Of a DNA stretch of 64,000 nt, positions 24,443-35,822 are shown piece by piece (position 1 is the first letter of the stretch; every line of letters begins with the position of its first letter). The position numbers and the translations under genes are program-made. Source of the DNA: Rhododendron vialii (taxonomy: Eukaryota > Streptophyta > Magnoliopsida > Ericales > Ericaceae); assembly GCF_030253575.1 (NCBI RefSeq), contig NC_080567.1, forward strand, positions 31,818,501 through 31,882,500. Reading direction: 5' to 3'. A model generated the notes under the pieces. It worked only from the letters and a program-made list of their open reading frames with translations, was not told where the DNA came from and did not search any database.

Positions 24443-25553
24443 ACGCTTCTATTGCTTGAGATAGAAAATAAACAAAAGATCAAAGTTAAACAAGAATCAA
24501 CGAACAACTTTGATAAATAATGAAAATCAATACGAGTTATCGAAGTACGAATAATCGAACAAAGCTTCAAAATTTGAAAAGAAAAACAACTGAAGCAATA
24601 TTGGTCTGTTTCCTGCCGTGGGTCGCGAGACCTCCATGTAGCTGAGGTTCGAACTTCGAAGCTTTCTACGCAGCTTTCCTCCTCTGCCTTTTCGTCCTGT
24701 GATATCGTGAAAACAGATTCCTTGCAAAATCCTTCCTTCTTCTTTTTATAAATCACAAGCGGGCCTGCCACCCATACTCCCCAAAATTGATTTAAGAATC
24801 TGATTAACCTTTAGTCATACAAAAAGCCTTGGGGCCCACCAAAAAAATAAGGAAAAATAATGATCCAGAACGTGTTTTGATAATTAATATCCGCTAAGAA
24901 CAAGTTAAGAACATTTGTTAATACTGAAAATGTCCTTGGCGGGTATTAATTATCAAAACATGTCATTGGCCGTCATTTTCCCAAAATATAATGAATTATA
25001 TGCCCAAATATAAGTATTAAATGCCCATAGTTTGATCGGCATCTTGTAGTTTCTTCGGGTACGAACTTCGGCCCACTGGAGTTAATTCGATCATGGACTT
25101 TGTTTGATCATAGAGAATTCGACTTTGCGCTTTATGCACCCGACAGCCTAAATAATAGTTGTTATCATCCTTTCCTTGCAAATTAATAATTCGACATGAA
25201 TGACCAAAAAGATAATAATAATTCCAATTAAGCGCAACTAACGACCGACAAGTATAAATAAGGGTGCCTAAATGAGTACATTTATGCACCTATCAGTAAC
25301 ATACTTAACTACTTACCTAAATCCAAACGTACTGCAATGGAACAATACGAAATAAGGCTAACCTGTGAAAAATGAATTACATAATTACTAGCTATATCAA
25401 CTATAGAGATAACTATATAGGCTAATTAGGTCTACCAATAAAGAAATAACTAAATAACTCTAGAACTAAAACCCAACCTCAGATTGTAATCAAACCAAAC
25501 TTAATATTTCTAACGTACACCACCTGATTCTCATCCAATACATCCAAATCACA
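24443..25553. other. Repeat continuation right of the CACTA element
   Basis: The first part continues the repeat at 18550-19158; a TTTTTATAAATC TATA-like word near 24733 suggests an LTR. The 132-bp MITE is at 24851-24982. No gene is seen. Confidence 0.35.
24851..24982. mobile_element. 132-bp TIR MITE, copy A
   Basis: It shares the GTGTTTTGATAATTAATA core and CCGTCATTTTCCC end with the copy at 30825-30956 and is the same length. It lies in the sequence right of the CACTA element. Confidence 0.7.
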
Positions 25554-25555
25554 TA

Positions 25556-25841
25556 CTCCCTCCGTCCCCTTTTTAATGTCCAGTATTTCATTTTGGGTTG
25601 TCCCTTAATAAGTGTCCATTTTGTAAAGTTAGTGGGTAAAAGTGGGTATATTTCCCATTTTGCCCCTAAAAGTAAATTCTTTTTTGAAAAGTTAGTGAGT
25701 AAAAATGTAATGATGATGTCTCCATAGAGGGTAAGTAGGAAAAATGGAGATAAAAGTTGATGTGAGAGGTGTAATGATGATGTTTTTTTAATAAGTTGGA
25801 GTTACGAAGCAAGCGGGACACTTAAATATGGACGGAGGGAG
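25556..25841. mobile_element. Stowaway MITE, 286 bp
   Basis: Perfect CTCCCTCCGTCC / GGACGGAGGGAG ends with TA duplications at 25554-25555 and 25842-25843. Confidence 0.9.
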
Positions 25842-26439
25842 TAATTTTCTATATATAAAATCCTATAAGCAAAAGATGCCATCACTCATCACAACACTAG
25901 ATCGCACCTCAATTCAATTTCTTGCACCACCTCCACTAACCAATTACCACTTCGGCCATCACAACACATGCACAAACCACGCACAGCGAGCGCGCGCGCG
26001 CACACACACACACACGCACTCTCTCTCTCTCTCTCATCACGCCACACCCACAAATAAAACCCATTGCACTATCTCAATACCAGTGCTCGATCCATGTACC
26101 TGATTGTGTTTCAAAAGAAGACATGTGAGATGAATAATATTACCTCAAGTGAAATCCAAAGAAAATCTCCTTCCAAGTTTTGGCCGCCGCGTCTCTCTTA
26201 CTGCGTCTCTCTCCCAACGTCATATGTTACCTAATTATTATAACCCTAGTTTCATATTACTGACCCACGTTCTCCCCTAAATAATAGGTAACCACTTAAT
26301 AAAAGTATTTAATACGATACAACACGAAATACTAAAACTATTTAGACTTGTACACCAACACTATAATAGTGCCGACAACAATTATACTATGTGAAGAGAG
26401 AGAAAATATCAATTAGGATCCAAACTATAAAATCCTTTT
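25842..26439. other. Intergenic stretch with compound microsatellite
   Basis: A (GC)n(AC)n...(CT)n tract lies at about 25989-26036. Otherwise no gene or element recognised. Confidence 0.4.
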
Positions 26440-26524
26440 TTTTATTACAGAAAATATAGTTAGTAGGAATAAGAAAAGACGGGGGTGGTGTAACACTGCC
26501 TCCTCGACCTTTGTCCCTACCTCG

Positions 26525-27200
26525 TCATCTATCAGCTCTACTTGTTGTAGAGTGATTTTCTAATGAGGCCTTCAATACTTGTTCCTCTTTTTCTTGTTGG
26601 TTAAATTTTTGCTTATGAACCAACAAAGAACTCTGTAATTCATCAATTGAAGGTTCATCAACATCATTAGCTTCTTCTATTGAACAAACAACAAAATTAA
26701 ATTTTGTTGCCATGGATCGAGAATCTTTTCAACAACAGTGACGTCGTCGGTCTTGTTGCCATGGATCCGCATCTTGTTGACGATTGTCATCGTTCTTGAA
26801 AAATAATATGTAACTGACTCTCCTGATTTCATTCGAAGCATTTCAAACTCCGAACGAAAGGCTTAAAGCTGCAACCTCTTTGCCCTTGCTGATCCTTGGT
26901 ACTTCTTCTTCATAGAATCCTAAATATGCTTGGCGTTGTCCTTGGAAAGAATGGTTTTTGAGTGATCAATAGTTTAGAAGAGATAATTCTTTGCTTTTAG
27001 ACCTTTCAACTTCAGCCCTTCAAGCTCTGCCTTTTGTGCATCTATCAACACAACACCTTCGGCTGGTTCTGCTACTCCAAAAACAACCACCGTCTAGTAT
27101 TCTTTGGACCTTGAGAAGTTCTCTATGAGCATGCTCCAATGATCATAGTGACCATCAAAGCGTGGAATGGCTGGCTGCACAAAAGTTTCTGAAGTCATCG
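26525..27200 (-). pseudogene. Decayed copia gag
   Basis: Minus-strand readings show typical copia gag pieces: IPRFDGHYDHW near 27170, YFSRTMTIVNKMR near 26790, and TIDELQSSLLVH-like SIDELQSSLLVHKQ near 26620. Stops and shifts interrupt the frame. It stops before the zinc knuckle. Confidence 0.7.
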
Positions 27201-27296
27201 TTCTCCTATGCTGCTGCATAGCAGAAAAACAAGTGAAGTAGAAGTAAAGCAATAAAATTGCTGCTATACCCACTCTCTATCTCACTTTTCTCACTC

Positions 27297-27312
27297 GGTG
27301 GCTCTGATACCA
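27297..27312 (-). other. Copia PBS (initiator tRNA-Met type)
   Basis: The minus strand reads TGGTATCAGAGCCACC, the common plant copia primer-binding site, just after the LTR. Confidence 0.8.
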
Positions 27313-27313
27313 C

Positions 27314-27546
27314 TATAGAATATTGGAAACAAGAGGCTGAATTTTATTGTTGAAACTCAATACATTGACTCATGATAACATGCTCCATTTATAGAGCTAA
27401 TAACCAACAGTTAATTCCTAACAAAGTGCTAACAGGCTCAGTAAATCGTACAATAAGCTCCAACTTACTCCTAAAGACTAGGTAAAAGATAGACTTTCCT
27501 AGAGACTAGGACAATAAAATAACTGACTCGCGTGCATTTTCCAACA
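27314..27546 (-). repeat. Copia LTR abutting the gene 2 promoter
   Basis: The minus strand starts TGTTGGAAAATGC at 27546 and ends in CCAATATTCTA at about 27314. It ends 124 bp before the gene 2 ATG. Confidence 0.65.
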
Positions 27547-27548
27547 TT

Positions 27549-27670
27549 ACTTACACCTATACATATGCATGAACGATATACACTTATTATCTTCACAGCA
27601 TAACACTTACGCTCTCTTTCTCCCTCATCCATTACCAATAGAACAATCTCTCTCTCTCTCTCTCTCTCAA
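27549..27670 (+). promoter_or_regulatory. Truncated core promoter and leader of gene 2
   Basis: The segment matches the gene 1 leader from the shared acacctata motif onward. The TATA run is degenerate here (tatacata). A (CT)n tract occupies about 27646-27668. Only a few bases separate this block from the end of a copia LTR at 27546, so upstream promoter elements of the ancestral gene are absent. Confidence 0.55.
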
Positions 27671-30046
27671 ATGGCTCCAGACACTTTTGTCGAAAACCCA
27701 ACTGAAACTCCTCCTCAAGTATCAAAGCGAGTGACCGTCCAAGCACTGGTGGAATCTCCTGGCCTCGCGTCCATCCCTTCTAACTACTCCTACTCTTCAA
27801 ATCCTAATGAATCTGCTGCTTCTAACCCCGATCAAGATACATTCCCCATCATTGATTTCTCGTTGCTCACATCTGCTGATCCTCATCAACGCTCCAAAAT
27901 CATCCAAGATCTGGACAGAGCCTGCCGAGAATGGGGTTTCTTCATGGTAACTAGCTAGTACACATTATATATATATATATATGATGAAATGCACGTTTTC
28001 TAACTACGTATGTCATATAGCTATTCGAGAAGTACTACGGTCTCAGAATTACAACCAAGAAAATTAAAAAAAAAAATTTGGAGAAAGTCCATTTGTACAT
28101 GTTCATATACAGTGCGTCTGAATGCATTCGATGCACGTCTGGCTTGCGGAATAATGAGAGTCCCATGCATTACATGTAACGACTTCAGACGTATTTTCAT
28201 CAGTATCTAAGCGCATAAACTTTTGTTCGTATTATGCATAAATTTTTTTTTTATAACTCATGTGTCCAGACTAGCTTACGCTCACCTTCATAATAAATTA
28301 TGACATTTACATTCACTACTCAAGCACTAATATTGATTGAGAATAATTGATTACGTCCCATTTGAGAATGTAGACCCTTTTCACCGGTATCAATATTAAA
28401 CTTGATCGACTCATGTAACAATATTGGCTTAACACGTCAAATGATTTTAACGTGGTTGGTGTATATCATTAATCATATTTTATGATCTTTTTTATTTTAT
28501 TCTATTTTTGCATGTGCATTTCTGTAGCGCTTGTATGTTCATACATTAGTTGATTTATTTATTTTTTTCCTGGGATTAGCTGGTGAACCATGGCGTGTCA
28601 AAGAGCTTGATGAAGGAAGTTCTGGAAGGGTGCAACGAATTCTTCAATCTGCCGATGGAGAAGAAGATGGAATTCGAAGGGAAAGACATTTGGAAGCCCA
28701 TAAGGTTCGGCACCGGGGTCGATGTCAAGGTCGAGAAATTCTTCTTCTGGAGGGATTTCTTGAAATGCTATGTCCACCCTCAGTTCAACTTCCCCAACAA
28801 ACCCAAAGGTTTCAGGTACAAATCACATTGACATGTTACCTAAATTAATGCAAATCCATGTGCAATTTCCGAACACATCTGGTATGGCCTGCCATTGATA
28901 GCAACAATTGTAGTCTGTGCACGTACAAATATGGTCAGAATTAAGGTACATTTAATACATATGCGTCAACAATCAATGGTCACATTTTTTTATTTACGTG
29001 GACCTCTTACTATTTTTTCGGTCCTATATGTATCAGATGATTTACAGATCGACATATCTGTATCTGAATATGCATGTGCACATAAGTGTTGTACATGAAC
29101 ATTTTATTTCCTTTGTAGAAAAAACTTAATAGCTTTTATTTGGACTCTTTCTTACGAATGCACTCAAAAATTTATCTTCTATGTTTTTGACAGTTGTCTA
29201 TGTATAATTGCCATTACTGAAATACAATGTGACTTGTTTTCATTTTATAGCTCGGAATTGAACCAAAACATATTGGTTAAAAGTTTTGTGAAATTTTTTT
29301 TTTTAAAATTTTTGTAGCGAGGCTGCAGAAGAATATAGCAAAAGAACCCGAGAAGTGATTAAGGAACTGCTGAAAGGGGTATCAGAGAGCTTAGGATTCG
29401 AAGAGTCCTACATAGAGAAGGCAATGAATTTGGACTCCGGTTCGCAAATATTTGCCGCGAACCTCTATCCGGTTTGTCCGCAGCCAGAAATCGCAATGGG
29501 TATCCCGGCACATACCGATCATGGCCTTTTAACCCTCCTCATTGAGAACGATATAGGAGGCCTGCAAATTCAGCACAATGGAGAGTGGTTTAATGTGCAT
29601 CCCCTTCCCAACTCCTTCTTGGTTAACACTGGCGATCACCTCGAGGTAAAATTCGATCTCTTTCGTATGTACTAGTTCAAAGAATCAAAATTAGCATCGA
29701 TCGCTGCATCGGGCACAAGCTCAGCACGTGCTCAATACCGGTCATCATAAGCTACTTGTTTTTATGTAGCTCATACATTTTGAGTTTTGTTATGAATTAG
29801 ATACTGAGCAATGGGAGGTACAAGAGCATCAAGCACAGAGCAGTCGTCAACAACAAAGCTACGAGGATATCGATAGCCTCACCACTTGGACCGTCGCTCG
29901 ATACGGTGGTTAGCCCTGCACCGGAGCTGATAGGGGGTGAAACCGGCCATCGGGCCGCATATTTGCCGATGACGTATAAAGATTATATGGAGCGTCAACT
30001 TGAGGGGAAACCCTGCTTGGACCATGTTCGAATCCCGGTTGCTTAG
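27671..30046 (+). CDS. 2-oxoglutarate/Fe(II)-dependent dioxygenase, gene 2 (2-ODD19-like)
   Basis: Exons 27671-27946, 28580-28815, 29318-29645 and 29801-30046 splice into a 361-residue protein with the same intron positions and phases as gene 1. Iron ligands are H236, D238 and H292; the 2OG pair is R302-x-S304. It differs from gene 1 at roughly 17-20 residues, for example the N-terminus MAPDTF, GHRAAYL in place of GRPAAYL, and the C-terminus RIPVA. An in-frame ATG lies 34 codons upstream, but it falls in the leader; the ATG at 27671 aligns with the gene 1 start. AATAAA lies at 30087. Sequence upstream of about -120 is a Ty1/copia LTR, so regulation may differ from gene 1 even though the coding part is intact. 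Substrate is unknown. Confidence 0.93.
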
Positions 30047-30696
30047 TTCGGATAAGTTGAGCGATTGTACTGATCTCCTCTGTAGCAATAAAATCACATG
30101 TATTTTATTTATTAATTGCCCGAGAGAGATGAATAAGATAGAGGAAGTAGATGGTTTACATGAAAATAAAGTGGTTGGTTTAGATTTTATTTGAGTAACT
30201 TGGTACTAATTTGAATGCGGGATTGGCACCTCCGTTCCGTTAACAAAAATAAGTACTGGTTTTTTGAATTAAAAATAATGTATTGTGAGAGAATAACATA
30301 TCTCATAAAACGGAAAATAAGTACTTAAAAAGAAGAACCTTAACGGAGCGGGAAAAATGTGGCTTGGACAAATAGATGACACTAACGATTTCACCTCAAG
30401 AGTCATGGACATGAAAATACATACGTACAAGATATATAAAAACATGTATATCTATATATGTATATCTATATAGATATTTTTGTATATCACCTTATGGACC
30501 CTATTACATACCCACATGTGAGTGCCCGTAAAGAGTATATACAATATCAAACTTGAAAAACAGTAGCTCGCCTAGATATATCAACCCAATCGCACAACAA
30601 AAAGCAATAAATAAAGGAACACGAGATATACGTGGAAAATCCTTAAATAGGAAAAAAATCACGGGAATGAATCAAGATATTATACTCAACGTGTAG

Positions 30697-31242
30697 TTTT
30701 TTTTTATCAGCAAAAATAAAATTTTGTTAGCTCATAACACGAAGTACAAAACTAATAGGGTCATGGATACACCGGCCTGGCCATCTATGATCCTCATCTT
30801 CTAACAATACGGAGGAAAATTGATGGGAAAATGACGGCCAATGACGTGTTTTGATAATTAATACCCGCCAATGACATTTTTAGTATTAACAAATATTCTT
30901 AGCTTGTTCTTGTCGGGTATTAATTATCAAAACACGTCGTGAACCGTCATTTTCCCAATTGATCTAGACCCAATAGGCTGAGTCCAAGCCAGGGCAATCC
31001 AAAAACGGCCCGGGTTGGAAAGTAACCAACCCCGCCCAAACACCCAAACCTCACAGTCCAAACAAAAACCTACACCTGCAAAAAAAAGACAAAAACCCTA
31101 AAACTTAGCCAACCTAAAGACTCCACTGGACCACTCCTGCCACCACCACAGCCCATAAAAACCACTGGACAGCAACACCCAAAACTCCAGCCAAACCGCA
31201 AATCCTCCAACCTCCACCTTCCAAAACGCCCCACAACCACAA
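30697..31242 (-). mobile_element. 5'-truncated L1 LINE 3' end
   Basis: The minus strand ends in a poly(A) (T-run at 30697-30705) preceded by an L1-like 3'UTR. A 15-bp target duplication with one mismatch (ATACTCAACGTGTAG / ATACTCAATGTGTAG) lies at 30682-30696 and 31243-31257. A 132-bp MITE is nested in it. The element has no coding remainder. Confidence 0.75.
30825..30956. mobile_element. 132-bp TIR MITE, copy B
   Basis: It is flanked by 7-bp AATTGAT on both sides (30818-30824, 30957-30963). Termini GGGAAAATGACGG and CCGTCATTTTCCC pair over about 50 bp. The same family occurs at 24851-24982. Confidence 0.8.
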
Positions 31243-31636
31243 ATACTCAATGTGTAGTTACAAGCAAATTTACCTACGATTATGAATTCTCACCAATTGC
31301 TCTAATTTCTACTTGTTGAATCATCGTTCACCACACCCATTGCTTTGATTGCTGTTGTCTTAAATTCACAAGCCTTCTGTTTGCCTCCTAAAAATCCGCT
31401 GAAGGACTTTTTATTGCCTAGGAATTCTCCTTAGGTCTTCTCTCAATCTTGTAGTTGTTGATGAAATAACTTGTATCTGTATTCCAAGCACAAACGGAGA
31501 AACATTCTCAAATAACCCTAGACATGTTTCTAGGTCTTTTTCGCCTTTGGGAGAGGGAGGATGACGTCACCAGTAATTATGAACTAACTGATGCGTATAT
31601 ATAGAGATAGCTGAAAATATTCGGAAAATATATAGG

Positions 31637-31993
31637 TACCGACGGATTTTTCCACCGAAATCGTACCGACGGCCTCGCCGGGCCGTCTCCGGCCACCGGA
31701 CGGCCGATCCGAACCGTCCAATAATTCTAAAAAAAAAACCAAAGGGCCTTACGCAAAAAACAACGGCATCCGATGTGTGTAGAGTGTTGGATCAAGTACT
31801 CTTTTTTTCGTGTATATATGAAAAAAAGAGTGCTTGATCCAACACTCTACACACATCGGATGCCGTTGTTTCTCTCGTACGGCCCCTTGGTTTTTTTTTT
31901 TTAGAATTATTGGATGGTTCGGATCGGCCGTCCGGTGGCCGGAGACTACCCGGCGAGGCCGTCGGTACGATTTCGGTGGGAAATCTGTCGGTA
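31637..31993. repeat. Long near-perfect inverted repeat (~170-bp arms)
   Basis: Left arm about 31637-31812 and right arm about 31820-31993 are nearly exact reverse complements around a loop of about 10 bp (TGTATATATG). The arms start TACCGACGGATTT and contain GGCCGTCTCCGGCCACCGG. It looks like a young foldback or MULE-type MITE; no clear TSD. A transcript would fold into one long duplex. Confidence 0.85.
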
Positions 31994-32501
31994 CGGATAG
32001 CAGCACTCGAAAATATTTTGCTTCAGCAAAATTCCCTTCCGTCAATATTTGCTTTCTTATTCCCACTTTTCTTTTCCTCATGATCCTAGTCTTTCCAAAC
32101 CACATACAATCTGTCCATATTTCTTTCTAAATCATAATCTCTCCATATTTCCTTCCTAAACCAAAAACCGGCCACTTGACTAATGACTACTGCACTCAAA
32201 CGCAATGCAAATCAAATTGATTCCTTCACACGAACCCTAAACAGACTCTTTATAAAGAAAAAAAATAAAAGTAAATTAAAATTACAACTCGATAAACGGG
32301 ATAAATATAAATGTGTGTTTTGTCAATAAAATTGCCAACCCAAAGGACTCGGCTTTTTGGAGCTTACAAAACTTTTATAAATGTAGTGCTAAATATGGTC
32401 TGGCATGTAACTACAAGGTCAAAATCTCTTATGTGTTGGGGCAATGTCGTACGGAATTTCGTTCCTATTTTAATTGGGATCGCTCCTAAAAAATATTACT
32501 C

Positions 32502-32690
32502 CCTCCGTTCCATTTTCATTGTCCATTATTCTGTATGTCTCTTTTATGTCTTTTGTCTATATCTTTTAGTTGGGATCTTGAAAAATATATAATATGAATC
32601 TTGTTTAATAGATTTTAATTAGTTCTATAGTACAAAATTTTCAAAATTATGAAAAACATTAGCATAAGTGATGCCTAAAAAAAATTCAAG
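32502..32690. repeat. One-ended Stowaway-type fragment (copy B)
   Basis: Duplicate of the fragment at 10742, truncated at the same place. Confidence 0.5.
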
Positions 32691-33776
32691 CTACGTGTAA
32701 CTGACCGAAACACGCTGGCGTAACAAAAAGGAAGAATTAGTAGACTATTTGCGCATGCAGTGGTCCAAAAAGGTCGATCGGTCTAAAGTTGCCCTTGAAA
32801 ATAAGTGACAAATTTTGGATCATTAAAAACTGTACTGCTTAAAAGGGACCTTTCATTTGACGTTGAAAAATCACACGTAGTACGTAGTAGCGAGTAAACT
32901 TGGGTTGACGTATGAGATGAGACCTTTGAAAGACGAATAGAAGAAAAAAATGCAGATGTGATTAAAAAGCAGGCATTTTTGACCACATAGCAGTACTAGT
33001 AATACATTTCGGTGCTTGCTTTTTCCCACTTTAATTACCACCGTTTTATTTGTTTGGGTTTTCCTTTTCTTCTACATGCATTGTCCCGTCGCTACCACAG
33101 TCTCTGTCTCTTTCTAGTTTGTGTTTCCATTCTGCCATCCCCACCCGCTCGCTTTCACCGCTATCCCAATTTCGCTGTCCGTCTCGGCAATTAATGGTAC
33201 GGATTATTAACAAAAAACGAGTTTAACTCTTTTCTGGAAGAGTCTTTTAAAATCCAAACAGTCCAAAACGCTTTTGAACTGTGAGATTGAGTGAGGTGGG
33301 AAGAAGTGGTGAAAATGAGCGGTAGGCATAGACTTTTCCGTTGGAATTATTAGCACAGCGAAAAACCTACATAGAATTAATCACAACGAAAAAAAGTCAA
33401 ATTCAAATTTGTTTTTCTGAGACAAATTTAAAAAGTCAAATGCTTTGAGAAAAACCTACGCAGAATTAATCACAACGAAGAAAACCAACTTAAAAAAATT
33501 AAGTTAATTCAAAACTCCATTTAATAGTACGGGTCAAAATCAATTGGAGCTAACTCAGTTGGTGAATAAACTCTTATATTTCACTAGGAGATCAGAAGTT
33601 CCCTTCATATTCGTCGGGGTTATTTCTTCCCTAATTAATGTGGCTAGTAGTTGGGTGGACTTATACTGATTGTTGATTTGTTTCAAATTATTTCTCACAC
33701 AGTTTGGACTAGTAATTGAGTTGGGCTTATAGCTAGTGATTGTGGAATTGTTTCCAATTTCATGTAATTTCTTATA

Positions 33777-34320
33777 GGGCAAAGTCCACTTTGACCCCCT
33801 GTGGTTATCGACATGTGCGGATAAACCCTCTGATGTCATGTTTTCCAACAATATTAACGAACACAACATTAAAAGACCGATATAGCCTTATCATGTCCCT
33901 TGATTCTTCTTCTTTTTTAAATATAACCACACCATCCCCTATACCAAAACTTAAATCCAAACCATTGATATTGTAAATTTTGATGGGTACTACATCTATG
34001 CCAAAATTCAAGTCAATCAAAAAATGAAAAGCTCATGGTCGAATTGATTTTGTTATGAAATTAAAATTTCAAATTTGAATTTACTAAAAATTAGATTATT
34101 GGGTTATTGATGCATGATCGAGATGATTTTTTTACAAAGATACTCTATTTTTTTTATTTAATACATTATGAACGACTTAAATTACATTTTAGAAGCATGT
34201 GAGATACACCTCCGTTAATATGGATGGAAAACATGATGGCAGGGGGTCTATTCACACATTTTTAAAACCACAGGTATCTGCACATGGTGATAACCACAAG
34301 AGATGAAGTGAACTTTGCCC
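33777..34320. mobile_element. Mutator-like MITE, 544 bp, in duplication copy B
   Basis: Ends GGGCAAAGTCCACTTTGA and its near inverse (GAAGTGAACTTTGCCC) with a 9-bp duplication TTTCTTATA/TTTCTTATT at 33768-33776 and 34321-34329. Copy A of the segmental duplication has the empty site (near 11970-11990). Confidence 0.8.
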
Positions 34321-35822
34321 TTTCTTATTCTTGTGTTCTTCAAGGGCTTGGCGAAAAATTAAATATCTGAGGTCACAACTTGTGTAAGCTATATATCTGT
34401 ATTTGCAGTTGGAAATTGAAATTATGATCAATTTGAATTTGTCCAAAACAAAGTAAACCAACTGACCCTTTCACCACCCCACTCTCGCCAGTCCGTGAAA
34501 TATTGGTAACACAGTAGTACTTAATTAATTAGCTTTGGGTCCAGAATAAGACTCCGTCCTGATTGTGATAATAACGTACCGGAGTCGGTTTGAAACTTAC
34601 CATGGAGCAATTATATGGCTTTTGAAGTTGAGATAGATTAGAAGAGAAATATATTAATGAATAAATCGTACATTTGAAAAAAAAAATTAATGATGCAAGA
34701 CAATCTAGAAAAGAGTTGGATATATACTCCCTCCGTCTCTTTTTACAAAATCAAAAAAAAAAGTTAGGTCGTTGGATTACAATTGCGCGCACCCCCAAAA
34801 CCCGGGATATGATCTGTGTTTGTTTCGAAATATATAGTCCAATTGAATTAAAAGAACAATGAAAGGCTGTGTTTTATGGTGGAACTAACACGTACGTATT
34901 CTAGAAGGCAAGAGCTATTAGATGAACGGTTTGGATAGTTTCTTTTTTTGGGTCCAAGATGGTGCAAATATAGTTTCGTTAGGTGAGGTATGGAGAATAT
35001 AGTTTCATTTGGTGAGGTATGGAGAATAAGGGTATCGAGGGGAACTTAACCCCAATCTAGACGGCTGGAAAGAAAAATGGAAGGTAGTTGTAGAAAGCAT
35101 ATATCAACGAAAAGTTGCTATAATAATTGGAAAAAAATGTATCCAATGATTGCAACACTCCATGAATTCGTCAGTGATGACGTTCTAGGTTTTTACTTGT
35201 ATGAATTTGGTCTATCCGCGATGGGAAATCTAGCTAGTAATTCTTTGAGTTGAGATAGCTCGGTCCTTCCTCTGGATTGTTTCGAGCCACACATAAACTT
35301 GAAGTTGTTGTGAACGTACACTCAAGAAATTCAATGAGCAGGTAGATTCATGAGCTTATTAGTCATACGTTTTGAATGAATTCTTGAGATGTTATCTTCA
35401 AAATGATTTAACGCACCATAAACATCAATCATAAACTTGAAGGATCAGCTTGAGGTGTCCAAGAGGAATTGACGCCACTAACTCAAGGGAGGCCGGATTA
35501 ATTAATTTCGATAGGAAATTTTACATGGTGATACAAATATATGTTGTTTTTAAAGTTTCCGCACTAATTTTGGGGGCAGGGCTCCACCCCATTACTTACC
35601 GTTGTCGTGGTCAAGACTTAAGATTTAAGGTTTTGCTCCTCATAAAGTCTCATGTTTAAAATTTAATTCTCATGTATTATCACTACCTTTAGGGCTACTA
35701 GAGAATTTACCCGATCATGTATTTAAGACCCCCGGGAATTAATTGAGGTGCGTGCATACTACTCTAAACACATGGTTATAAAAAAACAAATATGACACCA
35801 CCAATTAAGATTAGGGTTATAT

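Larger units (their letters stand above)
26440..27546 (-). mobile_element. Truncated Ty1/copia retrotransposon
   Basis: On the minus strand a ~233-bp LTR (27314-27546, TGTTGG... to ...ATTCTA) is followed by a tRNA-Met-type PBS and then a decayed gag. No protease, integrase, RT or second LTR is seen, so the element is truncated after gag. Confidence 0.75.
27549..35580 (+). repeat. Segmental duplication copy B
   Basis: Collinear with 6901-13170 but about 1.7 kb longer, because of the ~1-kb insertion at about 30470-31525 (with its L1 and MITE), the hairpin at 31637-31993 and the MITE at 33777-34320. Confidence 0.85.

Noticed and set aside
27569..27670. In-frame upstream ATG extending gene 2 by 34 codons
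   Set aside because: The extension reads through the leader and CT tract and has no counterpart in gene 1 or 3; the ATG at 27671 aligns with the paralogues.
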